Origin: Hofstenia miamia
Lineage: Eukaryota; Xenacoelomorpha; Acoela; Hofsteniidae
Length of the DNA: 64,000 nt
Direction: 5' to 3'
NCBI GenBank assembly: GCA_900660155.1
Contig: CABFPE010000021.1
Span: 772,058 to 836,057, forward strand
The translations under genes and the position numbers were made by a program. The notes under the pieces were generated by a model. The model was not told the DNA's origin. It searched no databases and saw only the letters and a program-made list of their open reading frames with translations. Position 1 is the first letter of the stretch. Each line of letters opens with the position of its first letter. Shown piece by piece: positions 38,230-49,571 of the stretch.

Positions 38230-38829
38230 TAACTTTGCCCTTCCACATTTACGTTTCTAAATGTATAGATCTAGAAAAAACATTCCAATTTTTAGTTTTA
38301 GTGAATATTTGTGAGAAAGTATTTTTGTTTGGGAACAATTTGAGCTGATTTTTATGTAATCAATGTGCTCAGCCTCACGAACATCAAGAATTTTCTAATA
38401 ATTTCCCTCAGTTTCTTGATCGCAACTTTCTATCATTTTATTATAATACAATTTTTGCTTAAAAGATTGAAACTTGTTATTAATACTATAATTTCTATAA
38501 TTTTGGTAATTGAACAATACTATGTAAATTTTATGTGAACATTTGCTAATATCATTAAAGTATGACAGTTGATCTTTGGAAAGCATTATACTTCTTAGTA
38601 GAAAGTTAGCTTGAGACATTAATTATTATTAGGTCCATTCAAACCTTTTATTTTACATTTGTATATATTATAGCCTGAAAATTGTCCACGTGAGACTTTA
38701 ATATTAATGTACTGTAAGTATTTTTTTGAAATTTAATGATTCGGGTAGGGCATGAGATTGATTAGTTGCTTATTTTATAAGCAACTGTAATTTAAAATTA
38801 CCATTCATAGTTAATTGGTCATGTTTCAG

Positions 38830-39052
38830 GTAATGGGCCGTTCGTAATGATCAATGGAAGGTTCCATCACAATCCTTATGCTTTTGACACCATTAGTAAC
38901 GTTGTCGATCTGGAAAGTTCCGAAAATGTCGGTTTTTCAGACGTTGGGAATTCTACAAATGTACAATTTAATGAAACACACATTCTACTCAGCAATTGGA
39001 TAGCGATTCAATTTTCTATGAAAAATTTCCAAACTTCAAATCTCGAAAATAT
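38830..39052 (+). pseudogene. S10-like exon C, copy 3
   Basis: Acceptor TGTTTCAG, donor GTAAAT. It encodes GNGPFVMINGRFHHNPYAF and DLESSENVGFSDVGN as in copy L. A one-base loss shifts the frame before [13 protein letters not shown], which is open in the alternate frame. The intron begins with a long TA/TATG microsatellite. Confidence 0.85.
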
Positions 39053-39310
39053 GTAAATGTAAATGTATATATATATATATATATGCATATTTATATGTTT
39101 ATATATATGTATATATATATGTGTGTATATATATATATTTATTTATATATAAGTATATATACATATGTACATATGTATATATATATATATATGCATATTT
39201 ATATGTTAATATATGAATATATATATGTGCATATATCTATATATATATATATGTGTATATATATATATATATATTTAAGTATATATATATATATATATGT
39301 ATACATGTAT
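39053..39310. repeat. Compound TA/TATG microsatellite
   Basis: Nearly pure alternating TA with interspersed TG, TATG and TATT units, directly after the exon C donor. It produces spurious Tyr/Ile/Met-rich open frames on both strands. Confidence 0.9.
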
Positions 39311-39485
39311 GTGTTTGCATTTGCGGTAATACAATTTTTATAAAAGAGGATTTTTGGATGAGTTGGAGTCTTTTTGCAGAACTTCAGATATAAATTCAAA
39401 TGTATAACAATGTCTAAATGCCTTTAAGAAATTACCTGTTCTTATTAATATATTTACCATTCATAGTTAATTAGTTATGTTTCAG

Positions 39486-39597
39486 GCAATGGGCCATTCA
39501 ATTTTATCAACGGAAGGTTTCATCACAACCCTTATGCTTTTAAAACCATTAGTACGTTGTCCATCTGGAAAGTCCCGAAAATGTTCTTACTTATGGT
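39486..39597 (+). pseudogene. Truncated second exon C, copy 3
   Basis: Follows a duplicated acceptor (ATGTTTCAG) and repeats the first part of exon C, with GTACGTTG in place of GTAACGTTG. It then joins sequence that in copy R precedes a GTAAG donor. It is an internal tandem duplication shared with copy L. Confidence 0.75.
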
Positions 39598-40068
39598 AAG
39601 TATAAATATACTTAGCCTATTGAAGATATTTGACGTCTCTAATAACTTTGTTTCAGCATTTCCTATTTTTTTAATAATTATAATTTGTTTTCAGACCTTT
39701 TTACAATACAAAAAAGTATAAAAATACTTATAAAAGTTTAAGGTAATTTTTTTTCTATAAACTCCACTTAGCTGCAAATTAATATTACTTAGATACAGAC
39801 TTTTTTTTGAATATCCAAATATATTCTTTTTTGGTGATAATTTTAGTTTAATTTTTTCTTAAATTCCCTAAAAATAGTTTTTTCTTTAATTTCAGATGAT
39901 AATTTGTTCCTTAGAACTATACTGTAATTGTTAACACTTCTTCAGTATTCTTTTTCTAAATTTAAATTATCTAAAGCAGTTTTAAATTCAATATTTTAAT
40001 TTGGGCTAAAAGCACAATAATACGTCAAACATCAAAAATTTTGTTGTCCTGAGTAATTTGTATTTTAG

Positions 40069-40269
40069 ATAATTGAATCTAAAATCCCAAAAGTGCAACT
40101 TAAAGCCGTGTTCATTGGAAGTCCAAAATTGAAAAATGTGAAAAAAGATTACTTCTTTTACAAATACTTTCTCATAACAGGCCTAATGTCACAAGATTTG
40201 TTTGATGAATTACTGAAAAGATGCAATTGTTCTAAAAATATTTATTGTGAATTTCTTAAACAGCCTTGA
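40069..40269 (+). pseudogene. S10-like exon E, copy 3
   Basis: Open for 66 codons plus TGA after acceptor TATTTTAG. It encodes IPKVQLKAVFIGSPKLKN, FLITGLMSQDLFDELLKRCN and CEFLKQP. This is the best preserved version of the S10 LkGi.IGnp and GLiS regions in the window. The equivalent region in copy R continues 40 bases more, to a donor. Confidence 0.8.
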
Positions 40270-40360
40270 AAAAATTTTCGAAAGAGTATGGTGATATCTG
40301 GTGTAAAATAGGTTAGAGTATATATATATATAACAAATTAATGAAAATTCTCTGTTAGAC

Positions 40361-40392
<32 letters not shown>

Positions 40393-40414
40393 CTATGTTA
40401 TTTAATATGTTTAG

Positions 40415-40902
40415 AATCATCAATTAACACAACATTTCAACATCTGGAGAACTATCTAAATAGAGATGATGTTCAAGAAAATCTACACTTGTGGAATAAA
40501 TATTGGAAAGTATGTTCCAGAAAATACTTGTGGACTACCATTGCTAATGAGCAAGTGGATGCATCAAACCAGCTGCCTAATTTGTATGAAATTCCAGTTT
40601 CAATATACAGCAGAAAACGTGATTCTCTTCTGAACTATTTAAGTATGAATCAGCAAATTGAAGCAGGAGTTCAGGGAAAATTCAACTGGATATTATTGTA
40701 TAAATTTAACATTCCTGTTGGTAATGTAAATAACTATAGCAAGGACTTAGATCACTCAGTGCTTAAAGCTGCTGGACACGGATGCTTAACTATGAAACCA
40801 GACTTAGTTCTGCATCTATTAGAAAACTTGCGTCATCATTGGCTTATTGTTGTTCTTTCAATTATTTATTATTTGAGTATAGAAGATTGTCTATGCTTTT
40901 AA
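40415..40902 (+). pseudogene. S10-like last exon, copy 3 (intact frame)
   Basis: Acceptor TATGTTTAG at 40406-40414, then 162 uninterrupted codons. Blocks: LENYLNRDDVQENLHLW, a C, a Tyr-rich middle, VGNVNNYSKDLDHSVLKAAG, then GHGCLTMKPDLVLHLLENL. These fit the YLNr.dVq.aLh, v.gy.k.y..l and GAGHmvP.dkP blocks of S10. The usual iYnGd.D block between them is missing. The C terminus carries an extra hydrophobic stretch (about 16 residues) before the stop. Confidence 0.8.
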
Positions 40903-42640
40903 TCAGTTGTTTATAATTCTAGAAAATTTATAATATAATTTTGAGAATTCTAAAAATAGGTTTAATACTATTAAAATATTGATATGGTAAATTGAAAATG
41001 GAATCCTATTTAAAATTTTGATCCAAGCAGCCAATGTTTTATTAAAGGGCATGTTTCAAAGTATATCTTGACATTCATGCAAAATATTTATTATAGAGTG
41101 AATTTGTTGAGATCATTGCTAAGTTATTCCAATTATTTCGCTACCCAAATCAAAGCTATGTGCATTTCCACTTCATTGAAAATCTGATCTTAATTTTAGA
41201 ATTGAATGTTTAACCATTAATTGTGTATATTTAGTCTATCATTTGCACATCATGCTATGTACATGTATAAATCTCATAAAATTGCGATTCACAAAAATGC
41301 ATAACATCACATATTTACTAAATTGAAATCTATGCAAGCAGATTAACCCTCTTCTGCATGGTGTTGCCATGTGACAAAACACTGAAGAATTTAATTACTC
41401 ATGATTAATTAGCTCCAAATTCAATACATGACAAATTCCTCTTATGCTTACCCACATGTAGTATAAACCATTTAGATGTTGCTTTGTACAGAGGTCACAC
41501 ACATTGAAAATTTTATTCTAGAAATACTAGTAATATTTATAATGACTCTGAAGCCAATATTTTTGTTTTTATTCCAAATTTTCATGTCTTGATCTGAACC
41601 TAAATTTTTTGCAGGAGTCAGTAATATTTTCATAATTGTTCCTGTGTCATCCCCAGACATCGAACACCATAGCTGCAAGAAAAATTAAGAAATCACTCCT
41701 ACGGAATGCCTGCAACAGTAGTAATCAAATATTTGAATAACTTTAATCACTGGTGTGCCAAAACAAAATAAAATAGGATCATAAAAACCATGGAATAGCA
41801 ATATTCACCAACAGATTGCACGCCTTAGCAAACTTATAGCTGCTACTTGTTACCTGTGGAATGAACATGATCTTGTTTTCTCAATAGATAGGAGTACATA
41901 ATAACTAGTAGTTTCATCGGTTGTTTTAATATTTCCAGAGATTGAATGCTTGCTGAGTGTTGCACTTGCTTCTATCACAAGTCAAGTATTCTACAATATT
42001 TATTCAAAATGAATTCTGTTAGTTACTGCAATTTTTATTGGATAATTTCATTCCCTAGCTAAACTCACAAAATGAGAACCTCTGAAATGATATCATATTC
42101 CAACTAGACAATGCCATGCTTCCTATTTCACTAAATAATGCTTGGAAAAACAGTCTGTATATGAATCTGACTGCAATTTTTGAAGCATTCTAATGCGTCA
42201 GATTTACAAACTTGACAACAATTTTTGAGCAAAGGTGAACTATGGAACCATATCTTTTAAGAATAATCAATAATGGCATAAAAAAATTTAAAAAATTAAT
42301 TTCATACTTCAACAATAGACTTGTTGAGCTCCTAAAAAATGATGGGAAAAAAATTATTTAGTGTTAATGATCATGATACTTATGAATTACCTAGTCTGTT
42401 GTTAAGCTATATTGCTTCAAAATGTTATTAACATTTCTTAGATATATTTATATATTTTGAGCAAAACTAAACTTTTGCAGAAACTTTTAGTTTTTACCAA
42501 AACCTAAGCACATTAAATTCAATGTAATATTAGGTTTTTGATTATACATAATTATACATAATATACATAAATAGTTAGTATAGCCATAGCATAAACCATG
42601 TTATTACATTCCAACAAACTAGAATCTACGTTTGAGTTTT
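40903..42640. repeat. 3' flank of copy 3, inverted match to 12.6-14.6 kb
   Basis: Aligns as reverse complement with 12631-14640. No exon recognised. The short open frame 41472-41678 (minus) has a counterpart with different breaks in the left arm, so it is not conserved as coding sequence. Confidence 0.65.
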
Positions 42641-42863
42641 AAGTAGACAAAATGAATCAATTGACAATAAATTACACAAGCAACGTGAGAATTACTTCAC
42701 ACACTTTAGGCAAAATAATTAATAATTGAGAATACATAGGGTCTAATTGTAATACTATGTAATTGAGTGAGAGCTGAGGAAATAAGATTCACATGACAAT
42801 TACAGCTCACTCATCAAGAAACACCTAATTGAACCAAAGTAGCAAGACTCAAAAAAGCAGTCC
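42640..42863. repeat. LTR-flanking DNA, inverted match to 9706-9945
   Basis: Same host flank as in the left arm and contiguous here with 42625 onward. It contains the undisrupted site corresponding to the LINE insertion of the left arm. Confidence 0.7.
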
Positions 42864-43246
42864 TGTGCCTCCAGGTAGCATCCTGAGCTGACCTGTGAGA
42901 CAATACACCTCTGCACAACCCTTCTTCTCTCCCGATAGGATCTAGTTACTCATAAGCATGTATGATTCTAATGATGCATAAGGAGTAGACGTGAATAAGA
43001 CAAGTTTTATTGCCAAATACGCACACTAGGGCTCTATTTATACAGCTTAACTAATAATTGTCAACAAAAGCAAATAACCTTCAAAAGCAGAACAACATGT
43101 TTACAAAAGACATCACCAGCATAATTTAAAAATTCAAAGGCAGCCAATTGGGTCAGTTTGTGTACAACTAGCAGTAATAGTGAGATTAACAGAAAACATG
43201 GACAGAAAATGATAATTAACACATTGCTGGGACTGCCGATGTTATA
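42864..43246 (-). repeat. Solo or truncated Ty3-type LTR
   Basis: Reverse complement matches the LTRs at 4672-5065 and 9332-9705, including TATAAATA (plus 43035-43042), AATAAA (plus 43006-43011) and the terminal ACA. No Ty3 internal sequence lies beside it on either side. Beyond the LTR start the sequence does not match the flanks of the full element. Confidence 0.8.
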
Positions 43247-44070
43247 ATATATATATACATACATACAGAGATGAGTGATACAAACGGAGAAAATTAGCAG
43301 CACGGTTTTTCAAAACAAAGAAATGGGAATGACACTAAAGAGAAATATACCATTAATCTTATTTAACTTAAATTAGCACAATTCGACAAAACTGATTAGA
43401 AATTACTGTTGCTGCAAAAGGTATTCATGGACAAATATGAGTTGATTCACGGCGTTGCTACTCAAATGATGAAACATCGCGTTTTTGTTGGGACAGGTTA
43501 TCAAAGCCTGTAAAAATTAGAGTTGGTTAACTGTTTGCATGGTAGACAGCAAACTGAAAAACTCCTTTCTCAAAATATCAACCTTTTTCAATTGTAATTA
43601 AAATGTCCAGCAAAGTTTAATTAGAATGAAAATTTTCCCAATTTATACATTAAAAACCAACAAGTGTTTTTGAAATTTTAAAATTAATTAAAATATGCGG
43701 TCAATAAATAGTATAGAATTTGCAAGAACTTTAGTTTAATTTGGTTTCACTTCCATGGAGAGTAAATAAATTGTTTACAATTATACCTCAAGTTTATATA
43801 TATATATAGGGTGAGTATTAAATCAACATTGCATTCTTTTTTGAAATAGAAAACTTTATAAGCAAGATATTCAATGAATCCAGTTTTATTTGATAATGTA
43901 ATGCTAAATAGTACTAGTGATAAGAATACAATCACTTCACCATTGAACATCGATAACATTTCTTTGATTGGAAATGTCGCTACCAGTGAAAGCGAGTTTT
44001 TATTGTTTTAGAGATGGTCAAATTCTGTATAATCGCCTCTTACTAATTTTTGCGGGGTTATTTTATTCAG
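43247..44070. other. Unassigned DNA upstream of a spliced exon
   Basis: No exon recognised apart from the polypyrimidine/acceptor tract ending at 44070. A short TA run lies at 43796-43808. Confidence 0.4.
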
Positions 44071-44212
44071 GATGTTAATACTGTACCTGTAGTTGGTCTT
44101 AACGATTTAACTACAAGAACTCAAACTGAATTAGCAAGAATAGCAGAATCTCATGTGCGCAAAAATTCCATTTTAGCTCTGCCCAAAAGATGCGAGTTAT
44201 GGATAGAACAAG
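44071..44212 (+). CDS. Exon of an unrecognised gene (part 1)
   Basis: Acceptor TTTTATTCAG and donor GTATTT bound a 142-nt open exon of 47 codons plus one base. It encodes a soluble, balanced sequence (TVPVVGLNDLTTRTQTELAR, then ALPKRCELWIEQ). It looks like real protein, quite unlike the surrounding chance frames. It joins in phase to the exon at 45431. I do not recognise the family. Upstream exons were not found. Confidence 0.55.
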
Positions 44213-45430
44213 GTATTTTTAAACTATTTACAATTTAGCATTTCATTATTTATTACAATTTGCTTCAATGAACTATATTTGAAATAATATTTGGCAAAAG
44301 TAAATTCAGTATATTATATCCAATTTAATAGTTCGATTTCAAGACAAATTTATTACATGAAAACTACATGTCCATATATATATATATATGTTATAAAAAA
44401 TAGTTTAGTCCACTTCCAAAAAAAATTGACAATTCCTAAGCCAATAGTTGAACTGTTGCAAATTAACAAAAAAGTACATTATTTCCGAAGATGCTAAGAT
44501 AATATTAACTTCATATTTTCAGTGTGGATAAATATTGGTTCAATGTTTAAAAAAAAATAATCTTAGTATAAAAACAAAATTTGAAATACACATTAATATA
44601 ATCAAAATCACGTTCTATTAAATTATGTTTCTATGAAGTAATATACTATTTACTCATATTAATAGGAAAAATCCCATTCTGGTAGTATTCATAAATAATT
44701 TGAGTTGTGGTTTGAAATGCACCCCAAACAGTCACAAAATATAATTTTTTATTCAGTCACGAACCGTTACTATTTAAATAATTTTGGAGCAGTTGACATC
44801 CCAACTTTTGTAGATGAAGGACTAAAGGAAATATATGCGGTTTAGGTAATAAAAATTACCAGTTAAGGACATAATATATTTTCTAGAAAGCTTGTTATAA
44901 TATATAAGTTTCTACACATACTTATGTAAGCTCTCACTAGATTCCTATAGAGAAATTTTTTAGGCATCAACGAATTATTTTCGGTTAATTCAGCAAGTCC
45001 TAAAGTCCTATTCATTTAATACAATGTGACAAATTAAATTCCATAGACACTATTCTAAAGATATATTATATATATATGACATTTTTTGAAATTTGACATT
45101 CTATGATGGCTCCAATGCTTAGATGAGGTCGGGCATTTCCCTAAAAGCATATTGTAGCAAAATAAATATTTGTTCACCAGGTGGCTTTTTATTATTAATT
45201 CATAAATAAAAAAAATTCTATAATATAGAATAGCACTTTCAATTACCATAGGAAATCTAAGTTCATATTCCAGACATGGAAAATTTTTACTATCCAAGAA
45301 AGAAAGTTTATATGAAAATTTCAAATTTCCCTTAAACTAAAGTCATTTCAATTTCTAGTTGATGCTGAACTGCATAGTTTACGGGTCAATTGAATTTACT
45401 GCAGTTCTTCTTGATTTAAATTACTATCAG

Positions 45431-45513
45431 CCTCGTTTGTCTTTTATGATGCAAAACAAAGAATGAAAATGGGTTTATGGTTTGATACATGTCGTGAACG
45501 AGAAATTTACAAA
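45431..45513 (+). CDS. Exon of an unrecognised gene (part 2)
   Basis: Acceptor TTACTATCAG, 83 nt, then GTGAGT. Its first two bases complete the codon left open by 44071-44212, giving Ala. It then encodes SFVFYDAKQRMKMGLWFDTC and REREIYK. It ends in phase 0 at a good donor, or it could read on four codons to TGA as a terminal exon. The phase match and coding-like content support one gene, and the intervening intron would be 1218 nt. Confidence 0.55.
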
Positions 45514-46110
45514 GTGAGTAATTGAGATTAAGTAGCATTTGAGAGCTTTATCGACTCGCCATATACAGTAAAGTAGAACATATATAACAAGCTATCAGTA
45601 AAAGATGTTAGATTGGTTTGAAAATCTAGAATTAGAACAATTTTTTATTTGATTGATGATTGATTTCCCAATCAGAATTGACTAAGATGAAAGAATTCTT
45701 TATATTAAAGTTGTCAAAGTTCTAAGACAATTTTCAAAACTTGACATTTTAAATTTCTTATAAATTTTCATTAATTTGCAAAATTTTTTACTATTAAACA
45801 CCAATCTCAAAATATGCTTAATTATTTTGAAATTATTAATTTTTGCATCCCAAAATTTGTAAAATAAGTTTTGGACAATATTGAATTGTCAACCCTAATT
45901 GACATCATTTCTGTCTTTATTATAACTGGAGAGGAACAGTGCAGCTTAAAAGCATTTCGTTATTTTTTACTTGAGTATATTATTTAAATTAGTGTCTCAC
46001 ATTATTGCTTTAAAATTAACTAGTTCATGTAAACACGAAACCATTTATAAGCAAAAGTGCAAAATTATGATTGATAAATGGATTTAGAAAAAAAAAGTAT
46101 GTAATACAAC
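45514..46110. other. AT-rich DNA, possible intron or intergenic
   Basis: No further exon with good splice sites and coding content recognised. Confidence 0.35.
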
Positions 46111-47106
46111 GTTTACACGCGACATGAGACATGCATGTCTTGTGTTTTCAATGAGCGAATGTCACGTCTAAACACCCAAAACACGCGACATTCAACCACT
46201 CAAGTAGAGCCCTCGAAAAACATTCGAATATCAAGGGATTTTGATTTTCTCGAGTGTCTTATGTCTTGTGTCACCGTGTAAACACCCAATACATGAGATA
46301 TGCATATTTTCGAAACTAATTAATTACCAATTGTATAGCGATTTAACACAAATTATAACAATTTTCCTAAACAAAGTTAACTACTAAATTGATCATATTT
46401 TTAGCCGAAATTATTGTGATGTGTTTAATAAAATCTTGATTTTTTGCACTTTGTTTAGTACTAAATAATTAAATATATTCTATGTGAGTAAAATTGTAAT
46501 GCTTTTGATTGGAATAGAGAATAAGAATAATTAAACGTGAAAAAATTGCGATCTCAGTTATGTTTATGTAGCATTGACGTGCTTTGAATTGAAACAAAAC
46601 CAAATCCCAAAGCAACCTAATTCTTTCAAGTAGAATAATTAACAATGTCTGGCCCATAGGAAGAATGTCTATTTTCAATTCAATTTTTAAATTAACAGAG
46701 TATATAATCTTTGCGATCAATGTTTAACAGTAGGATGACTGATGGTTTAGAATCAAAGTTGATAGAGGCAGTGAGGCAGTGGCTTTTTTTATGGGATGTC
46801 TCCATTCCTGTTATAAGAAGACCTTACCAGAAATTACAATAGATTTAGGCACTAAATGTGAGTCTTTAATATTATTTGTTTGTGCAAGGCCTTCTATGTT
46901 AAGAAGGCCCTGGTTTGCGATACTCTGTGTTAATTGATTGAAATCTTAAAATTTTTGCGATTTGGGATTATATNAAAATCTTTTGATATTCGAATGTTTT
47001 TCAAATGCTCTACTTGAGCGGTTGAAGGTCGCGTGTTTTGGGTGTTTAGACGTGACATTCGCTCATTGAAAACACAAGACATGCATGTCTCATGTCACGT
47101 GTAAAC
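46111..47106. mobile_element. Inverted-repeat element (MITE-like)
   Basis: About 132 bp at 46111-46242 recur inverted at 46975-47106 with roughly a dozen differences. The outermost conserved text is GTTTACACG, and the right end extends to a CCCCGTTTACACG-type terminus on the minus strand. The roughly 730-bp interior has no transposase-like frame. The single N at 46974 lies exactly at the inner edge of the right arm. No certain target-site duplication was found. Confidence 0.55.
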
Positions 47107-47402
47107 GGGGTATAAGCAAATACCAGGTTAATATGTACAAACACAATTTTATTCAATTTCGTCCGAGCTCGTTCATTTTATATTCATTAACGTCATTTTA
47201 GCTCTACAAAAATCATCAATATTTATAATATATTTTACATTGTTGTATTTAATAATACAGTATACAGTATACAGCAAATAAGAAGCATATGAAGAAATTG
47301 AACTGCTAAAAATTTGACGTCATCTCTTAAGATCACTCAGCATTTCAATTCAATTTTTTTAACTGTAATTTGTATATTATTTATTGTAGCAGTAGATATT
47401 AC

Positions 47403-47935
47403 ACACTAAATTTACGCCCGATTATGTTCACTTCTTAGATATCACACCCGTCTGTCATGATTCTAATCTTTGAAGAAACTTCATTACCAAAGAATTCAAT
47501 GACACCATTAAGAGTCTATCTGCCAGGAGCATCTCAGTTTTTTCATAGATTTCTTCTCTCACCTCGTTTTGTAAACTTTGATTTTCTAGTCAAGCACGAC
47601 GGAAGCCATCTCACTCCCTCTGGAGTTTCCTGCATTACTTAAATACTAAAAGGCTCTCTTTCCACTTGCCGAATTTCTCATCCACCTATTTGTTATACAA
47701 ACATCTCCTATGCTCAAACTGTATCTTCTCCAAAACGCCGTCCGCTGCTACCTACACCTCGTCCTCCACATCCATCAAAATGAAACTGGTACTTTTTATT
47801 TTCTATCTTTTCAATATATCTTTGTTTAAACAATGTAGGTATATACTAACTTATATGCCTTCACACTTAACACCACTGAACACACATTACATCTCCATTG
47901 AACACTACTACATAACGACACGTTCTAAGTATTTG
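47403..47935 (+). pseudogene. CR1-type LINE ORF1 fragment (esterase-like)
   Basis: Matches 62030-62600 in inverted orientation. Frame pieces include FLDITPVCHDS and KHDGSHLTPSGVSCIT. These resemble the SGNH/GDSL esterase domain of CR1 ORF1, in which the final DG.HL block supplies the catalytic Asp and His. Frames change between blocks. No RT or 3' tail follows, so this is an isolated internal fragment. Confidence 0.6.
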
Positions 47936-48189
47936 TAGAAAAATAATATAATAGCCGTATAAAGGCATTTACTATAATAATTTGCATAAATTAACATTAT
48001 ATTCAGCCTGAAACCTCTACCAATGATTTCTTTAGTCTCTAGGTGGACTATTCAAGTGAATTTTTAATTAATGATTTTCAAAATATATATTTCAAAAAAT
48101 GAAATAATTATTTTATTAGTTAATAAAGTTATTATTAAGAAGTATAGTAAAATATACTTTAATTCTTAATTCTAATAAAAATTTATTAG
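47936..48189. other. AT-rich DNA
   Basis: Nothing recognised. Confidence 0.4.
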
Positions 48190-48239
48190 ACGTCTGTTGT
48201 TCATGTTTCCAAACGATGATATGTCAAAAACAGAACTTG
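48190..48239 (+). CDS. Possible 50-nt internal exon
   Basis: AG acceptor after an AT-rich tract (TTTATTAG) and a GTAAGC donor. It encodes RLLFMFPNDDMSKTEL. Its incoming phase does not match the exon ending at 45513, so if real it belongs to another exon chain. Weak call. Confidence 0.25.
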
Positions 48240-49571
48240 GTAAGCAACTTTTAATTTTAGAAAATAATATTTTTAAGGATTTCAATATTATTTGAGCATA
48301 TTTTTACGCAATGGTCTAAAATCAGTGGTTCTCAACCTTTCTTGAACTGTGATTCCTCAAAACTATTTCCAATATTGTGGCAATTTTGTAAATTAGAACT
48401 GTAGACAATTTCCTCATATTTAATCTAGTTAGACAGATTTGGTATCATTTTAATAACGTTTTTCCAATTAAAAGCAAAGATTCAAGCTTCTAATAACATG
48501 CGAAATTTAACTGAATCTATTGATAAAAATTCTAATTTTGAGGAACTAGGCGACGCCTGGCAAAGTGTCATTCGACTCCCGAATTGGTCGTGACCACATT
48601 TATGTTCATCTTACATTGATTATATATTTATTTTATTGAATTGTATACACATTCTGAGTTGTTCCAGATTTCGTAAGTATTGTGACCTAATATTTTGTTG
48701 AATGATCTTAGAGATCAATTATGTATTTGTGAATGCTTGGAAACAGGAAGAAACAATAATAAATTGACAAATTATAAATAAATTTAAAAGAAATGTTTTC
48801 ACCTATTGGCTTACATGGTGCATATATTTGGTTTCATTCGCTATTGGTGATGAAGAAAATCACTGAGAATTGGATCACAATTGATAGAAATAAATAATAT
48901 TAATCATTGTTTTGGCCTAAATAATTTATTTGAATTTTGGCTTAAGAATAATTAAATTGCGTTTATCCAAAAATATTTAAGCCCTGGTTCCCCAAAAACA
49001 GCCGCTAATAGTTTCAATGACTTTCTTAATTTCCCGCTTTAAAATCGCAATCATAATGATAAGAGGTTGTTCCAATTTGACCGAAATTGATGGCTTTAAT
49101 TTTGATGATATGATTATCTTTTATGGATCTGATTGATTGATGAACGATTATTTATTGTTTTACGTGGTTGCATGAATCAATGTCTGTCAATTTAAGACTA
49201 TTTTTTATTGCTTTTGCCTATGTTTAAGGAATTCTCCTTTATCTACTTGTAATTTATGTCATAATTTTTTTGTATAAGTATATGTTATTTATAATGAGTC
49301 TTTTTACAGTTTTTAAAGTCAACTAAATCACAAATCGCTTAGTTTGTATTTATCAAAAAACGGAAAGTTATGATGTTCAACAATTGCCGTTACAAACAAA
49401 TTCAATCTACTTGGCCCTTGTTGAACTGCAATAATTGGTCATTCTTTAATAATAATGAAATTAAATTCAAAAGGTACATATACTTGAATGAACATGGATG
49501 AAAACTGTCATTAACCCCACTAATAGGTGCATTCTGTAGAATAATAATATTTTTGAAGTACAAAGGATTAG
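48240..49571. other. AT-rich DNA without recognised features
   Basis: No convincing exon or repeat. One short GC-richer stretch near 48540-48600 has no open frame of note. Confidence 0.4.

Larger units (their letters stand above)
38230..40902 (+). pseudogene. S10 serine carboxypeptidase-like pseudogene, copy 3
   Basis: Partial plus-strand copy that begins inside the intron before exon C and has no exon A. Pieces: C 38830-39052, truncated second C 39486-39597, E 40069-40269 and an intact last exon 40415-40902. The last exon is open for 162 codons and ends with the AAGH block. Exon C has a one-base frame change before YEKFPNFK. E ends in a stop right after KQP instead of at a donor. No GESYAG serine block or NGD aspartate block is visible. 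It aligns in inverted orientation with copy L and its 3' flank. Confidence 0.8.

Noticed and set aside
39062-39343. Long Tyr/Ile-rich open frames on both strands
   Set aside because: They are translations of the TA/TATG microsatellite; only the first 19 codons of 38996-39343 correspond to S10-like exon C.
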